DNA of 64,000 nucleotides, taken from assembly GCF_030867095.1 (NCBI RefSeq), contig NC_081833.1:69467895-69531894 (forward strand). The letters run 5' to 3'. The translations under genes were made by a program, and so were the position numbers. The notes below the pieces were generated by a model, which worked only from the letters and a program-made list of their open reading frames with translations, did not search any database and was not told where the DNA came from. This document shows, piece by piece, positions 37,629-47,980 of this stretch; the first letter of the stretch is position 1, and each line of letters begins with the position of its first letter. The stretch comes from Alligator mississippiensis. Lineage: Eukaryota > Chordata > Crocodylia > Alligatoridae.

Positions 37629-37642
37629 GGCGCCTTAGCAAC
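37629..37642 (+). promoter_or_regulatory. Candidate RFX X-box
   Basis: GGCGCCTTAGCAAC fits the X-box consensus GTNRCC-N(0-3)-RGYAAC with one mismatch (G for T at position 2). It lies 38 bases before the ATG, the usual place in ciliary genes. A further RFX half-site, GTTGCC, lies at 37644-37649. RFX/FOXJ1 control of ciliary dynein genes is established; its use here is inferred. Confidence 0.5.
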
Positions 37643-37679
37643 CGTTGCCAGGAGGGAGCGGGGTCCGGCGGCAGCGGCC

Positions 37680-37682
37680 ATG
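37680..37682 (+). CDS. DYNLRB2: DYNLRB2 coding exon 1 (start codon only)
   Basis: The ATG sits in GCGGCCATGG, a good Kozak context with G at +4, and is followed at once by the donor GTAACG at 37683. The coding part of exon 1 is therefore exactly three bases. As far as I recall, roadblock genes in other vertebrates have the same arrangement. The 5' untranslated part of this exon must lie just upstream in the CpG-rich block; its start cannot be fixed from sequence. Confidence 0.93.
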
Positions 37683-40600
37683 GTAACGTGCGGGCGGCGC
37701 GGGAGGCGGGCGGGGGTCGGGGGCGCGGGCCCAGCACTGCCGCAGCCTCTTGCTTCCCGCAGGCCGAGGTGGAGGAGACGCTGAAGAGGATCCAGGCGCA
37801 CAAGGGGGTCATCGGCACCATCGTGGTCAACGCGGAAGGTAAACGGGGGGAGGGGCACGACCCCTGACTCCGAGCCCCCGGGGCAGGGAGGACGCAGAAG
37901 CGAAAGTTGTACATGTGGGTGCACGTGTAATTAAATACGAATATATATACACACACACCCAAGATACGTGTGTGTCTATATATATATCTATATATATATA
38001 TAGATATAGACACACACACACTAGGAAATGCGTGTGTACACATGGTATCCGATGCGTGACCTCCCGTCGCTTGGCCCCAATCCCGTCCTCGTCTCGTGAC
38101 AAGAAAGGCCCCCCTCGCGGTCTGTGGGTACAACCCTCCTGCCCAACCTCAGCCCCACTGCATTGCCCCTCGGGGCTCGCTGAGCACAAATATAAACGAC
38201 CCTCGTCTCTAATTTTTAATGGGCCCGAGACCGTCCCCCTCTTCCTGTCCCAGCAGCCACCTCCTCACCTCACCCCCGGCGCAGCCTCTGGGTGGAAACC
38301 AAGCGTCTGAAATGGCAATCGGGGACCGCCGTTCGGTAGGCTTCGCCCTTCCCGTGGAGAGGTTGGGTTTGTCTCCAGCGTCCGCGTCTGACACCTTCTC
38401 TCCGCGCAGGGGGCCGTGCAAGACGGCTGCAGTTTGCGAGCTGCCTCTTCAGACAATTACATCGTGTCCAGTCACGGTCTCGATGGGTTTAAGTGAATCC
38501 CAAGATGGCCAGAATTACTCTGTGCATAGACAGGGATTGGAAAGCATAGTAATGCAAATTTAAAATGTCTCTATGTGACAAATTTGTTTGAAAAGCTATC
38601 CAGGAACACAGAAGACAAATATGTATATATTCTAAAGAATGTTTTGGGGTTTTTTTGGTATTAAAAATCCAACAGTATTTTGTCCAAGCCTGTTTCTCTC
38701 TACCCCTCAGTGTCACAACTATCCAGATTTCTCTAAGGGAACTAGATCCTCTAGTTTTCAGTAAAATAAATGAACTTTTATCTTAATCACAACTGTATTG
38801 TAAATAACTATTAGATAAAGAAAAACTGGTGAATAAATGTGACTTACACACACACACGCTACCCCCCCCCCATTTCTTTTTAAACCGTGGTTGCCATTTT
38901 AACACAAAATGATGATTACACAGATCTTCTCAGTAGAGCTGAACCACATGCAGAGCCCCTCCCATTGTCCCCATTAAATCCCAATGTCCACATTTGCTCT
39001 ATTTTGACACCCTAACATTTCCTATGGAGACGCACGTTACAGACTGTTCGAATGTGTTAGACAGAAGTGTTGCATGCCCTGCCCACTGTAGAGTTACAGT
39101 CTTTGCAAGACAGTCAAGTGTTGACACCACTTTGGTTTTAGATTACAATTATTCAAGTATCGTCTGTCAAGGGAGACCATAAACAGGCAACAGATCTTAA
39201 GAATCTAATAAGCAGAATTAGGAAACGTTCCCTGTCCCCAGCGTTGGTTGTAATCACCTTCAGATGAACTCTTCAGGTTCTCTTCCCCTCTCCTCCCCCC
39301 CAACTATGTCACCCTTCAAAGGTATTTGCAGCTTGTTCTATTCTTTTGCTTCAAGAATTGTGTAGAAAAGACATACATTATTTTTAATCTATTCCTTAAC
39401 CCCAGTCAGTCCTCTCAAATCAGGCTAGTTCTCCATTTCTAGAATCTTTCCTAAATGTTAATTTACCTAGTATTGGAATACAGTATAAACCTCAGAAATC
39501 TGGATATCAGAAATCTGGAATTCTCAAAAATCCGGCATTTTTTAAAAATACACTTCATCGGGGAATAGCGGTGGCCAGTCCCAGAGCAGCGGAAGGAGAA
39601 GCTTGCACGCGGCAGCTATCACCGCCATCCACCACCCCACACTGCCGCTCTACATGTGGCTGCTGCTTCAGGACCGACCGCCGCTACCCACCGTCCCTGC
39701 TTCGTGACCGGCCACTGCTTCAAAGATCTGGAATTTTCAAATTTCCAGAAGGTGCTCGGTCCCGAGCATGCCAGATTTATGAGGTTATACTGTATTATAA
39801 AGTCTATCCATGGAGTTAGGCTCTCTACCATCACTCTATAAAGGAAAAATAGCCTTGCTGTTTTGTAACACTGTCTAAATCAGAAGGAATGTAAATTATC
39901 TCTAACTTAAACAAGTTTATGAAGCACAATGAGTTATAGTGCAACTGCAAAACTGTGATAGCACTTATTACTCTTATTTCATAATCTATTAATATGGGAA
40001 TGGATTTGACAGAAGACGATGGTTAATGAATTAATTCGACAAAAATAATGTAAACATTATGTTGTCAACATTTTGTAATACCTTGTGGCCACAGATGATA
40101 GATGTTCATTATCAGCATCTTGAATTGGAACTTTAAAAGAGAGCTTTTTGGGGAGTTTTTAAAATTTTTACTCACCAAATGCATCATTTTACAAAAAAAT
40201 TATACCTTCTGGGTGGTTAGGGGAGGGGTGCTTGTGCTGTTTTTGTTACTGGATAGTTTATAAATTTGCAATTCCATCATTGCATGTTCCAAATGTTTAA
40301 TATATTCAGTCAACCCAAATGCTGCTGTTAGATGACAGTATTTAAAATATGCATGATGAGAAAAAAATTGAAAATAACAGTTATTTTAACTTGAAACAGA
40401 TGAACTATTAGAAATGCTAAGTACTATAAGACAAGGATTTTTAAAGGGTTAGATACATAAAGCTACAGATAGATGTGCCTAGTCAACTAGGAAGGTTTTC
40501 CAAAATCCTTAATTCTTATGGATTTCAGGCAAGTAATTCCTTTTAAAATCTGTCCTTATGTATATTACTGTCATGGCATAAGTTTGTGTTTCTGTTTGCT

Positions 40601-41545
40601 ATAAAACAACAATCATAATTATAGTGGTAATATCTTGTTCTTTTTTTTTTCTTTGCTGTTTTATTGCGTCTCTTGTATTAAGAATTAAGAAACTGAAGTA
40701 TGAATTGGTAAAATTGTTTGTTTGCAGGAATTCCCATCAGGACAACTCTAGATAACTCTACAACTGTCCAATATGCAGGCCTGCTTCATCAACTCACAAT
40801 GAAAGCTAGAAGCACAGTAAGAGATATTGATCCTCAGAATGATCTAACCTTTCTTAGGATAAGATCAAAGAAACATGAAATCATGGTAGCCCCAGGTAAC
40901 ATAACAATTCTTTTGAAAAAATTATTGCTGGTACTTTGTGCGTCCGGTAGGTTTCTTTTCATGCCTTCAGGAATAAAGATGCTATATAACATATATTGAA
41001 TAGATGAAAACAAAACCATATAAAGGGAACTGCAGCTCCTTTACACATAAATGGCATGCAAGACATGTTGTTCACTACGCTGACCTGTGCAGACAGTGCA
41101 TTAGCATCTTGATGCTTAGCAATTAGTTGGCTTATTGTTGCAACAGAAGTTTCCAGGTGCTTGGGCAGTAACTTTCCCCCATTCCCCTTCGTTGGTTTGA
41201 TTTTCTTAAACTGACAGCAAATGTACTACTCAAATATTTTTTAATTAAAATCTTTTAGTAGGCCAAAGTGAGTTTAAACCTTAGTCTATGTTGTCAGTTT
41301 GACATTTAATTTTAAAAGAAATGTGTTTAGTTTTACAATTTATTTAGCTTAATTTAAGAAATCACTGCTTTTTATTCACACTGGTATCAGTACAGGAAAT
41401 TGTATGATCAGATGGCAATAAATAAAGCTGCTAGTAAATAAGTATATGAACTGCCAACATATGTGGTCATTTCAATTAATGTTTTTATATTTTCCCCACA
41501 GATAAGGAATATCTTCTGATTGTTATTCAGAACCCATGCGAGTAG
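37680..41545 (+). CDS. DYNLRB2: Dynein light chain roadblock-type 2, four coding exons
   Basis: The gene encodes a non-catalytic light chain of cytoplasmic dynein. In this family the roadblock/LC7 protein forms a dimer that binds the dynein intermediate chain; DYNLRB2 is linked to cilia and testis. Joining 37680-37682, 37763-37838, 40728-40895 and 41502-41545 gives 96 codons plus a TAG stop, the usual family length. Every intron is GT-AG, and codons 27 (Gly) and 83 (Asp) are split by introns. Residues 2-13 read [12 protein letters not shown], the middle holds [20 protein letters not shown], and the end is [12 protein letters not shown]. The stretch [14 protein letters not shown] and the final PCE match DYNLRB2; as recalled, DYNLRB1 has KSTMDNPTTTQYA and ends PTE. 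The start is fixed because only this ATG abuts a donor and joins in frame to AEVEET. There is no premature stop or frameshift, so the gene looks functional. It stands alone, with no coding neighbour in the window. Confidence 0.97.
37683..37762 (+). other. DYNLRB2: DYNLRB2 intron 1 (80 bp)
   Basis: This is a very short, GC-rich intron from GTAACG to a CTTCCCGCAG acceptor. It is close to the minimum size usual for vertebrate introns and lies wholly inside the CpG-rich promoter block. Confidence 0.92.
37763..37838 (+). CDS. DYNLRB2: DYNLRB2 coding exon 2
   Basis: This exon encodes residues 2-26 and the first base of Gly27, the N-terminal helix and first strand of the roadblock fold ([13 protein letters not shown]). 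It is bounded by an AG acceptor at 37761-37762 and a GTAAAC donor at 37839. It is still inside the CpG-rich block, so its codons are strongly G/C-ending, unlike the AT-rich exons 3 and 4. Confidence 0.96.
37905..38040. repeat. Minisatellite unit and TA/CA palindrome in intron 2
   Basis: A further unit core (AATTAAATACGAATATATAT from 37929) appears on the far side of the promoter, ending with TAGGAAATGCGTGTG near 38022. Between them, about 37968-38021 is a palindrome: GTGTGTCTATA, a TATATATCTATATATA centre, then TATAGACACACAC. It could extrude as a cruciform. Confidence 0.8.
39481..39792. mobile_element. Tigger/mariner-like MITE in DYNLRB2 intron 2
   Basis: The 312-bp element starts CAGTATAAACCTCAGAAATC and ends TTATGAGGTTATACTG, inverted repeats beginning with CAGTATAA. 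A TA dinucleotide flanks each end (39479-39480, 39793-39794), as required for Tc1/mariner-class insertion. ATCTGGAATT and ATCCGGCATT resemble Tigger subterminal sequence. A GC-rich insert of about 170 bases sits in the middle. Confidence 0.85.
40728..40895 (+). CDS. DYNLRB2: DYNLRB2 coding exon 3
   Basis: At 168 bases this is the largest coding exon. It encodes the rest of Gly27 through Pro82 and the first base of Asp83, and contains the signature [20 protein letters not shown]. The acceptor is TTTGCAG at 40721-40727 and the donor is GTAACA at 40896. If intron 3 were retained the frame would run on to a stop near 40999. Confidence 0.97.
40896..41501 (+). other. DYNLRB2: DYNLRB2 intron 3 (606 bp)
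   Basis: This is an AT-rich intron from GTAACA to TTTTCCCCACAG with a good pyrimidine tract at 41480-41499. No repeat or open frame is recognised in it. Confidence 0.92.
41502..41545 (+). CDS. DYNLRB2: DYNLRB2 coding exon 4 and stop
   Basis: This exon finishes Asp83 and encodes [13 protein letters not shown] followed by TAG at 41543-41545. The C-terminal QNPCE, as opposed to QNPTE, is one of the residues separating DYNLRB2 from DYNLRB1. Confidence 0.96.
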
Positions 41546-41790
41546 ACACACCACAGGAAGATTTTGGGAGACTAAAAAAGTAGCTGTACTTTCTAAACTA
41601 AAATTAATTCTCTGATATTTAATGTTCAACATACTAATGGGTTACTTTACTTAATATACATAACCTCTCATAACTAATACTTTGCCAAGTTAACATTTCC
41701 AGCTGGTAGCTGTATATTAACTTGTTTTTGAGCAAGAAAACACTATGTATATCTTAGTATGCAGAACAATAAAACAAAATGCATAACACT
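41546..41790 (+). terminator. DYNLRB2: DYNLRB2 3' UTR and AATAAA poly(A) signal
   Basis: The short AT-rich 3' untranslated region ends with a canonical AATAAA at 41768-41773, about 225 bases past the stop. Cleavage is expected 10-30 bases later, near 41785-41800; the end given is an estimate. A hAT-like element with its target duplication begins at 41845, just beyond. Confidence 0.75.
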
Positions 41791-41852
41791 TGCTAATGGA
41801 TTTTCTGGCTAATTTTTTTATGACTCTTGCAGTTCTCTTAAAGCATCCAACT

Positions 41853-42362
41853 CAGGGGTGGGCAAAATGGCAGATCCAGCCAGCAGCCAGACTATCTCCC
41901 AGCAATCCCTGCCTGTGTCACTGCAGCCAGTTTCCATGGAGACCCCAGCAGTAGCGGTGTTGTGACAGTGTGGGGCCAGGGTTTCCTTGGAGACCAGCCC
42001 CAGCAGCACTGGCAGGATGCGCAGCATAGCAGAGAGATGCTCTGCAGCAGGGCAGGGATCTCACAGTGGTGACAGCGTGGTCCAGAGCTGGGGCAGAGCC
42101 ATGATCTGCTGCCTGCACGCTCTGCCTGGGGCATGTGGGCAGTGGATCACAGCTCTGCTCCAGCTCTGGACCACATGGTCACCACCACAAGATCCCAGCC
42201 CCGGAGCAGCTCCCCACCCTGCCACATGCCCTGCCAGTGCTGCTGGGGCTGCACTGTCATGGCGTCGCGGCTACTGGGGTCTCCATCAAAACTAGCCACA
42301 GGGATGTGGACAGGGGCTGCTGGGAAATGAAGTCAGCCATGGGCCAGACTTTGCCCACCCGG
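41853..42362. mobile_element. hAT-like non-autonomous element just past DYNLRB2
   Basis: The left end is CAGGGGTGGGCAAAATGGC and the right end ACTTTGCCCACCCGG, with 8-bp flanks ATCCAACT (41845-41852) and ATCTAACT (42363-42370), seven of eight the same. The ends match those of the 13308 element; the GC-rich interior differs. It starts about 80 bases after the AATAAA of DYNLRB2. Confidence 0.88.
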
Positions 42363-42766
42363 ATCTAACTTTTGATGTATATTTGAGCAGATGTTGGGAA
42401 TCATGGAAACTAGTAGTTTGTGTACATGTAATTGTATTCAGAAGCTAAAGCGTATAGAATTAAACAGTGTTACTCATGTCACTATCATTGTGGTAAAGTG
42501 GGTAGTTTTTGGGGTAGTTTTCCATCTCTACCTTCTGCTGTTGATTATTCTAAGGAAATAAGGCAGAAGTAAAACAATCTAATTGACAGCTCCTAAGTTT
42601 CTCCTTAACAGCTGAATTGCAGCTTCACTTAGAATGGTCTTTCAAATATTAAAGAATCAAATACATAAAATGACCTTGAATTAATGCAAAACTATAATTA
42701 ATTTGTTTGCTAGAAATTTTACATAGGCCCCCTAAACTCAGAACTCTCATTATAACCAGGATCCCT

Positions 42767-43036
42767 GGTGATGATATTTACTGGGTGTTTTCTCCGATTT
42801 AAAAAAATCCCCAATTTTCAGTTAAAAAAAAAAAATCCCCAATTTTCAGTTAAAAAAGTAACCCCAAATCCACATTTTTCTGTGATTTAAATGAAACACC
42901 ACTATATAGACATCTACATATTAGTGGCGTTTCATTTAAATCATGGGAAAATGTGGATTTGGGGTTACTTTTTTAACTGAAAATTGGGGATTTTTTTTTT
43001 TTAATCAGAGAAAACCAGGATCCCTGATTTATCACC
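42767..43036. mobile_element. Long foldback (palindromic) element
   Basis: Two arms of about 125-140 bases are near-perfect inverted copies around 42912. The left arm holds ATCCCCAATTTTCAGTTAAA, AGTAACCCCAAATCCACATT and ATTTAAATGAAACACCAC; the right arm holds their complements. The left arm alone has a 26-bp internal duplication (ATCCCCAATTTTCAGTTAAA at about 42807 and 42835). Ends GGTGAT and ATCACC are inverted. It does not code. Confidence 0.85.
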
Positions 43037-43039
43037 TTT

Positions 43040-44545
43040 ATATACAACACACAGTGAACACTTCATTCCAACACACTTTGAAACCACACAACCAGTAATC
43101 TTGCAGTTGTCTCCAAAACTCCAAGCGTGTGAAAGCATTTGTTTAAAATCAAGTGTTAAAGGTTCATGTACATTATCACTTTACAAATTATTTTAGATAT
43201 TTTATCTTAAAGTTTCAACACGTATTTTAGGGAGCGGGGATGACTGGAAAAAAGTGAGCAGGGTAGAAGTCATTTTGACTCAAAATATCAAAGGTAAACA
43301 TAAAGGCAATTGGCCATTCCCTGGGAATCTGCAGTATAACTTGTACACTGTGGTTGAGGTTATGAAATTGCTATATCATCAAATGCCTCCATAGCTACAA
43401 AGCTGGCCATATGGTGCCATGCGTTTCCCAAACTAGAAACAATGGAGGGTTATTATAACCTTTATAGCTACCAATCAGTTATAAACATTTTAAAAATATG
43501 GTAGTGTTGGAGCGATGATCACATTTCTGTGATGAAGTAATGGACAGAGCCAGTACTACACCGTATTCAGATTGAGGAAAAGCTTTTGAGTATATGGGCC
43601 CCATGTGGGAGTCTGGTTACCACCCAGCTGTTCAGGACTTTCACTCCAGGTTATAAGCAGAAGTCAGAGGGACACCAGTTCAGGGTAGTGCTGTACTGGA
43701 AGACACTTCCTGCTTTCATGGGCATTCTTCTGGATTGTTGGTTACAAATTAAAGAAGTGGTTCATTTAATGTACAGGGTTGGCAAACACTGCTTTGCTGC
43801 ATCAATATTACGTTTCCTAGTTGCCACCTCTTCTAGTAAAGATTTCCAAAAGCAAGCCAGTCATTGTTAAATATCATTTAAACTCTTTTCATAAAATACA
43901 CATGCATGCTTTTGGAGGAATCAGCCAAAAGCTGCTCCCAATTTGGAAGTAGCCTTGCCAGGGTTAAACCCGTAGCTGTGGAGCTGCAAGGGTGAGCGAT
44001 GCTGAGGAGTGGGCTTCACCCCTCCTGTGTGCATCTGTGGTAAGCTGTGCTGTAGCAGTTAAGATTTGGTTTTTGTTCTTCATTCTGCCTTTCCAAGTGC
44101 ATATATTATTTGGAGACGTGATATGTGAGTAAATAGGGTAGTTAGTTACTGTCTATCAGGAAAGCAACTGAATAGCTGTTTACATTTTCAGTTTCAGGCT
44201 TGGGGGTGGTAATAGAAAAGAGAAGTGAAATAATCCCAGCAAGCCAAGTGGAAACCTGCAGTCAGCCAGATGCATCTCAACAATGGCAGATAGTGCTGGA
44301 ATAGCGGAAGGAAAGAATGAGGAAGTAATTTTGAAATGACTTATTTAATAAGTTTCCACTGCACAGTCTAGTCCCGCTAAGGTGAAGTTGGCATTTAAGA
44401 GAAATAACAGCCAGAGGAATCCCTACCAGCAATTTAGATTCACAATACTGATGTCAGTTACCCAGAAGAAAAAATAATTTCAGTGAGAAAAATCATAATA
44501 TTCCTTCTAAAACTGTAACGCTAGGGATAAGTTTTTCTGTGGCTG
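43040..44545. other. Intergenic downstream of DYNLRB2
   Basis: AT-rich unique sequence; the 94-codon frame at 43586-43870 has no recognisable domain. Confidence 0.65.
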
Positions 44546-44554
44546 ATGTTCTGA

Positions 44555-44957
44555 AACCTCTCCAGCTTCACAGGCCAGATCAGCAAAATGGGACCGGTCC
44601 GTGGGCCAGATCCCATGCACAGAGTCGGTCCATGGGCTGGATCCTGCATGGGATCAGTGCAATCTGGCACAGCAGACCTGGTTGCAACGTGACCCCACAC
44701 ACCAGTCCAATCCTGGATCTGGCCATGGATCAACCACATACCAGTGTGGTCTAGTGTCCGAGGCCACGTCATCCAGACCATGGCTCTCCAGGGGTCTAGA
44801 AATGTGGTGGCAGCTAACTGCCATGACTCCAGAAGCAGGTAATGCTCCTACCACACCCCTGCTGCCATCAACTGCCCAGACCTATAGGGAGCCCATTGGC
44901 CAGATGACATAACTCCATGGGCTGGATCTGGCCCGCAGGCTGGAGGCTGAGCACCAC
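44555..44957. mobile_element. hAT-like non-autonomous element, 403 bp
   Basis: A perfect 8-bp direct repeat TGTTCTGA flanks it (44547-44554 and 44958-44965). The right end GGCTGGAGGCTGAGCACCAC mirrors the left CTCCAGCTTCACAGGCC. The outermost left bases seem lost or diverged. Confidence 0.78.
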
Positions 44958-44969
44958 TGTTCTGAGTGA

Positions 44970-47900
44970 ATCAAATGCTACTTTTCAAGCGAGCAAGAAT
45001 CATACTAGCGTTCTGGCAAAGATAAACCCCCATGATGACACCATCGCATGTTTGGGGCTGTAAAACTAGCCTACAGTAGTGGCAACAGAAAGCTGTCCCA
45101 AAATCATCCTTCCACTTCAAAAAAAAAATTAGTAAATATCTTGGCTTTGCCTCAACATGTATATCTGATAAATGCATAACCTCTCACGAGACACCTTCCA
45201 ATGCCAATCTTCCATTTCATTTACAGTAACATATCATTCCACAGTCATTTGTTCTGAAGTTTTGCTTATCTGTCACCTAGCCAGAATTTAAATTCTCAAT
45301 TTAATGCAGGCGACGGATGCTCTTTTTTGTTCAGTGCATTTTCCTATTGTCGTTTGCAATCAAGGGGGTTGCATGCATGTGTAATGTAACGCTGAGGCAC
45401 TTGGTTAACGTGTATAATGCAATGCATACAGAGGTATTCAAGTCGTGCATTCTTTAAATATACTTTCAGCTCAGCTTGTTCTCAAATTTACATAGTTTTG
45501 TGGTTTAAACCCCAGTAAAAAACACTCTTAGATTTTTGCTTCAGGCACCACTGAAAATGATTTACAAATTCTGTAAGCAACAAAAAAATACCTAGTGTAA
45601 TTGATCATCAACTGATTTGTCACCTCCTCGGATTTGTAGGAATTAACATATCATGCTTTTGCCAAAACTGTATCCTTATGCTGCAGAAGAATTTCAGAGA
45701 AAGTGCTATTTGTGTAAAAGATGGAATTAAATTCAGTCAAAGCAGAGTGAAATGGCCCACATTAACAGAATTCAGTGAGTTCGTATGGAAAGCACCGAAA
45801 CCTTACATCTGAAATCCTCTAACTCAAACATAGTTTACTGTCAGTGGCCAAGTGTTCAGGCTTTCATATCATGTCATGTTAATAACCCCATCCAGACTAC
45901 ATCCCAATGAAAAGTTTTGGGGGTCTGCTGACAGCAGCATCTCTCTCTGAGCGCACAAATTGTTCAGACTTCTTCCGAAAGCTTGTATTTAACATAAGAT
46001 GCACAGGCTGTTCCCATAGACGAACATCTTACTGTACATTTCACCTAACAAGACAAGCTATTTGGTCCACACCAGGCTCCCTGAAGGGATATTGTCGCAT
46101 CATGAATATTAATGATAATGAACTTGAAAAGGCCAGCTTAATAAAATAGCTGAACATGCAATTAAACATCATTATTATTACATCTAGGAGTTATGCAACT
46201 GGTTTCAGTGTTAAAAAGCAACAGCAGCATTTTGACTCAGTGGTAGAAAGCTTTCCTTAATACTGGGGACAGTCCTGCCTCCACAGTCCCAAATTAACGT
46301 GAGGAAGAGCTGCTGGATTGGCCCCATGGAAAGCAACAACAGTCTGCGATAGACCGATGCTGTGCCTTTATGTTCTCGTTACCATGTTGTTGTCTGGAAA
46401 CTGTTATTACCCGGCCTAAAAAATAAATCCCACGTGGATTTTCCAAATCTCAAGCAGTCAATTAGAGGAATCGAGAGAATTGCACTAGTTTGTGTGTGTT
46501 CCCTTTTCTTTGTGTCTAGACAAATTAACGCACCCGTTGTACTGGTTACTAGAGAGATTTAGGTCACAACAACAAGTTCAGTTGTGGGATTTTTATAGTG
46601 GCCTACAGAGAACAGGAGCAGGATGTGGTTAAGAGAAGACCTATAACAGCCATCATTAAGCAGGCAGGAAAGTGGAAGTGAGAGGGCCATCCACTGAGAG
46701 GATACATTGGATCTGAATCCCTCCGGTCCTGAATTTTTGGATAACGACCTATGGCACCACACTGGGGATATTACTTCTGTAAGAACCCAGGAGACCACGG
46801 AGCACAAGACCGGCAACTCTGGAAGATCTCCTGGGCCTTGTATTTGGTTTTGTGGCTACTCCAGCACCATCCAGGGTGCTAGGAACTGTCTAATGCTCAG
46901 GGGAATTCACGGTCCTTAGCCTGAAAATCTAACAAGCAAAGGGCCATCCTTTACAGGATCTTCCTTTACACCAGTTCGCCAACAGTGTCTTCAGTGAAGT
47001 TACCGTGCATTGACACCAGCTCTACGTCTCTAGTGTATCTCCTGTAGAAGGATTTCAATAATGTAAATAGGACAGAGGGTATGGAGCAGTGGAGATGCAC
47101 CAAAATCAAGGGAAAGCCAGCATCTTTCAGTACCAGTTCATTTTGCACCCAGTTATGCCCTTTTCCTTTGGAGGAAGCAGGGACTTAAGAGTCACTGAGC
47201 CTAATTCTGCGCTCGTGTGCAGCACTACAAACTTTCAGTGAGACCTATAAAGCTCTTCCTGAGCTAATGGATGTTTTATTGGTCGCCTTATGCTAAACCC
47301 ACAAATGCTTACTCAGAGCTCACTGCTGGTTAAGTCAGGGGGTGGCAGCAGTCACATTTTTCCTAGGAAGCAAAGTGAGGAAGCTACTAGTTGCTCCAGA
47401 AAAAAAGACTAGAAAGCAATGATCTACCGATTTGTGCAGAGATTTCGGCCCACCGATAGGTTTGTTCTTACAACAGAGGTTTCTTTTAGTGGGTTTTTAT
47501 TGTCTCTCTCGCACAGGCCCCTGAGAAACACCCTGTTTACAAACAAAGGCTTTTACCACGTATTCTGGTGTTTGATGTTTTAGGAATATCCAACCTTATT
47601 TCCAGGAATTTACAAAGCAAGTTAAAGTCTGTCATTTTTTAATTCCACTAGTTGATTTTTGAAAAGATAAAAAGTATGATCTGTCCTCCGGTCATAATCT
47701 CATTAACTGAGACGCCCACTTTTAAGTGCTCTGTTGATAACCATTTCCTGTTGAACCATTTCCTTGCTGCAGTTGTTGTATTTAAATTAATGCTGCTACA
47801 ATGTGTGTGGGGGCTTTTTGGGGAAGGGGATAGAAGTCATGTCTCCACTCCACTCCTATTATCTGTAGCTTTGTACTGTAATTTGTAGTCCGACACAGAG

Positions 47901-47975
47901 AAGGTGCAGTAACACAGGGCCAGAGCAATCGCACAGCATGGCCCTGATGAGATATTCAAGGTCTGCTGTGTTAAA
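44970..47975. other. Intergenic, unique
   Basis: A long stretch with almost no recognisable repeat. Low repeat density may point to functional non-coding sequence, but conservation cannot be judged here. Confidence 0.55.
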
Positions 47976-47980
47976 TCTAT

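Larger units (their letters stand above)
37480..37880 (+). promoter_or_regulatory. DYNLRB2: CpG-rich DYNLRB2 promoter
   Basis: This is a sharply bounded block of very high G+C with many CpGs in an AT-rich neighbourhood, spanning exons 1 and 2. It carries two identical GGGGCGTGGCC boxes (37539-37549 and 37558-37568; Sp/KLF type) and an ETS-like CTTCCGG at 37619-37625. No TATA box precedes the ATG. This looks like a TATA-less CpG-island promoter. Simple TG/TA/CA repeats hem it in on both sides. Confidence 0.8.
37839..40727 (+). other. DYNLRB2: DYNLRB2 intron 2 (2.9 kb)
   Basis: The intron runs from GTAAAC to TTTGTTTGCAG. Its first 200 bases carry TG/TA/CA repeats and a perfect-looking palindrome; a Tigger-like DNA element occupies 39481-39792. 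The rest (about 38050-39475 and 39800-40700) is AT-rich unique sequence with no open frame or motif I recognise. Confidence 0.9.

Noticed and set aside
37280-37867. 195-codon plus-strand frame containing [18 protein letters not shown]
   Set aside because: It fuses repeat sequence, promoter and intron 1 to exon 2 by chance. The spliced start at 37680 gives the exact family N-terminus.
36805-38133. 442-codon minus-strand open frame
   Set aside because: It is made of His/Thr/Tyr/Ile-rich sequence from TG/TA/CA repeats and runs antisense through the DYNLRB2 promoter and exons; a repeat artefact.
37680-41545. Identity as DYNLRB1
   Set aside because: Residues in [18 protein letters not shown] and the final PCE follow DYNLRB2, not DYNLRB1 as recalled.
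37680-41545. A processed or decayed copy of DYNLRB2
   Set aside because: It has three proper introns, a CpG promoter, an intact frame and a poly(A) signal.
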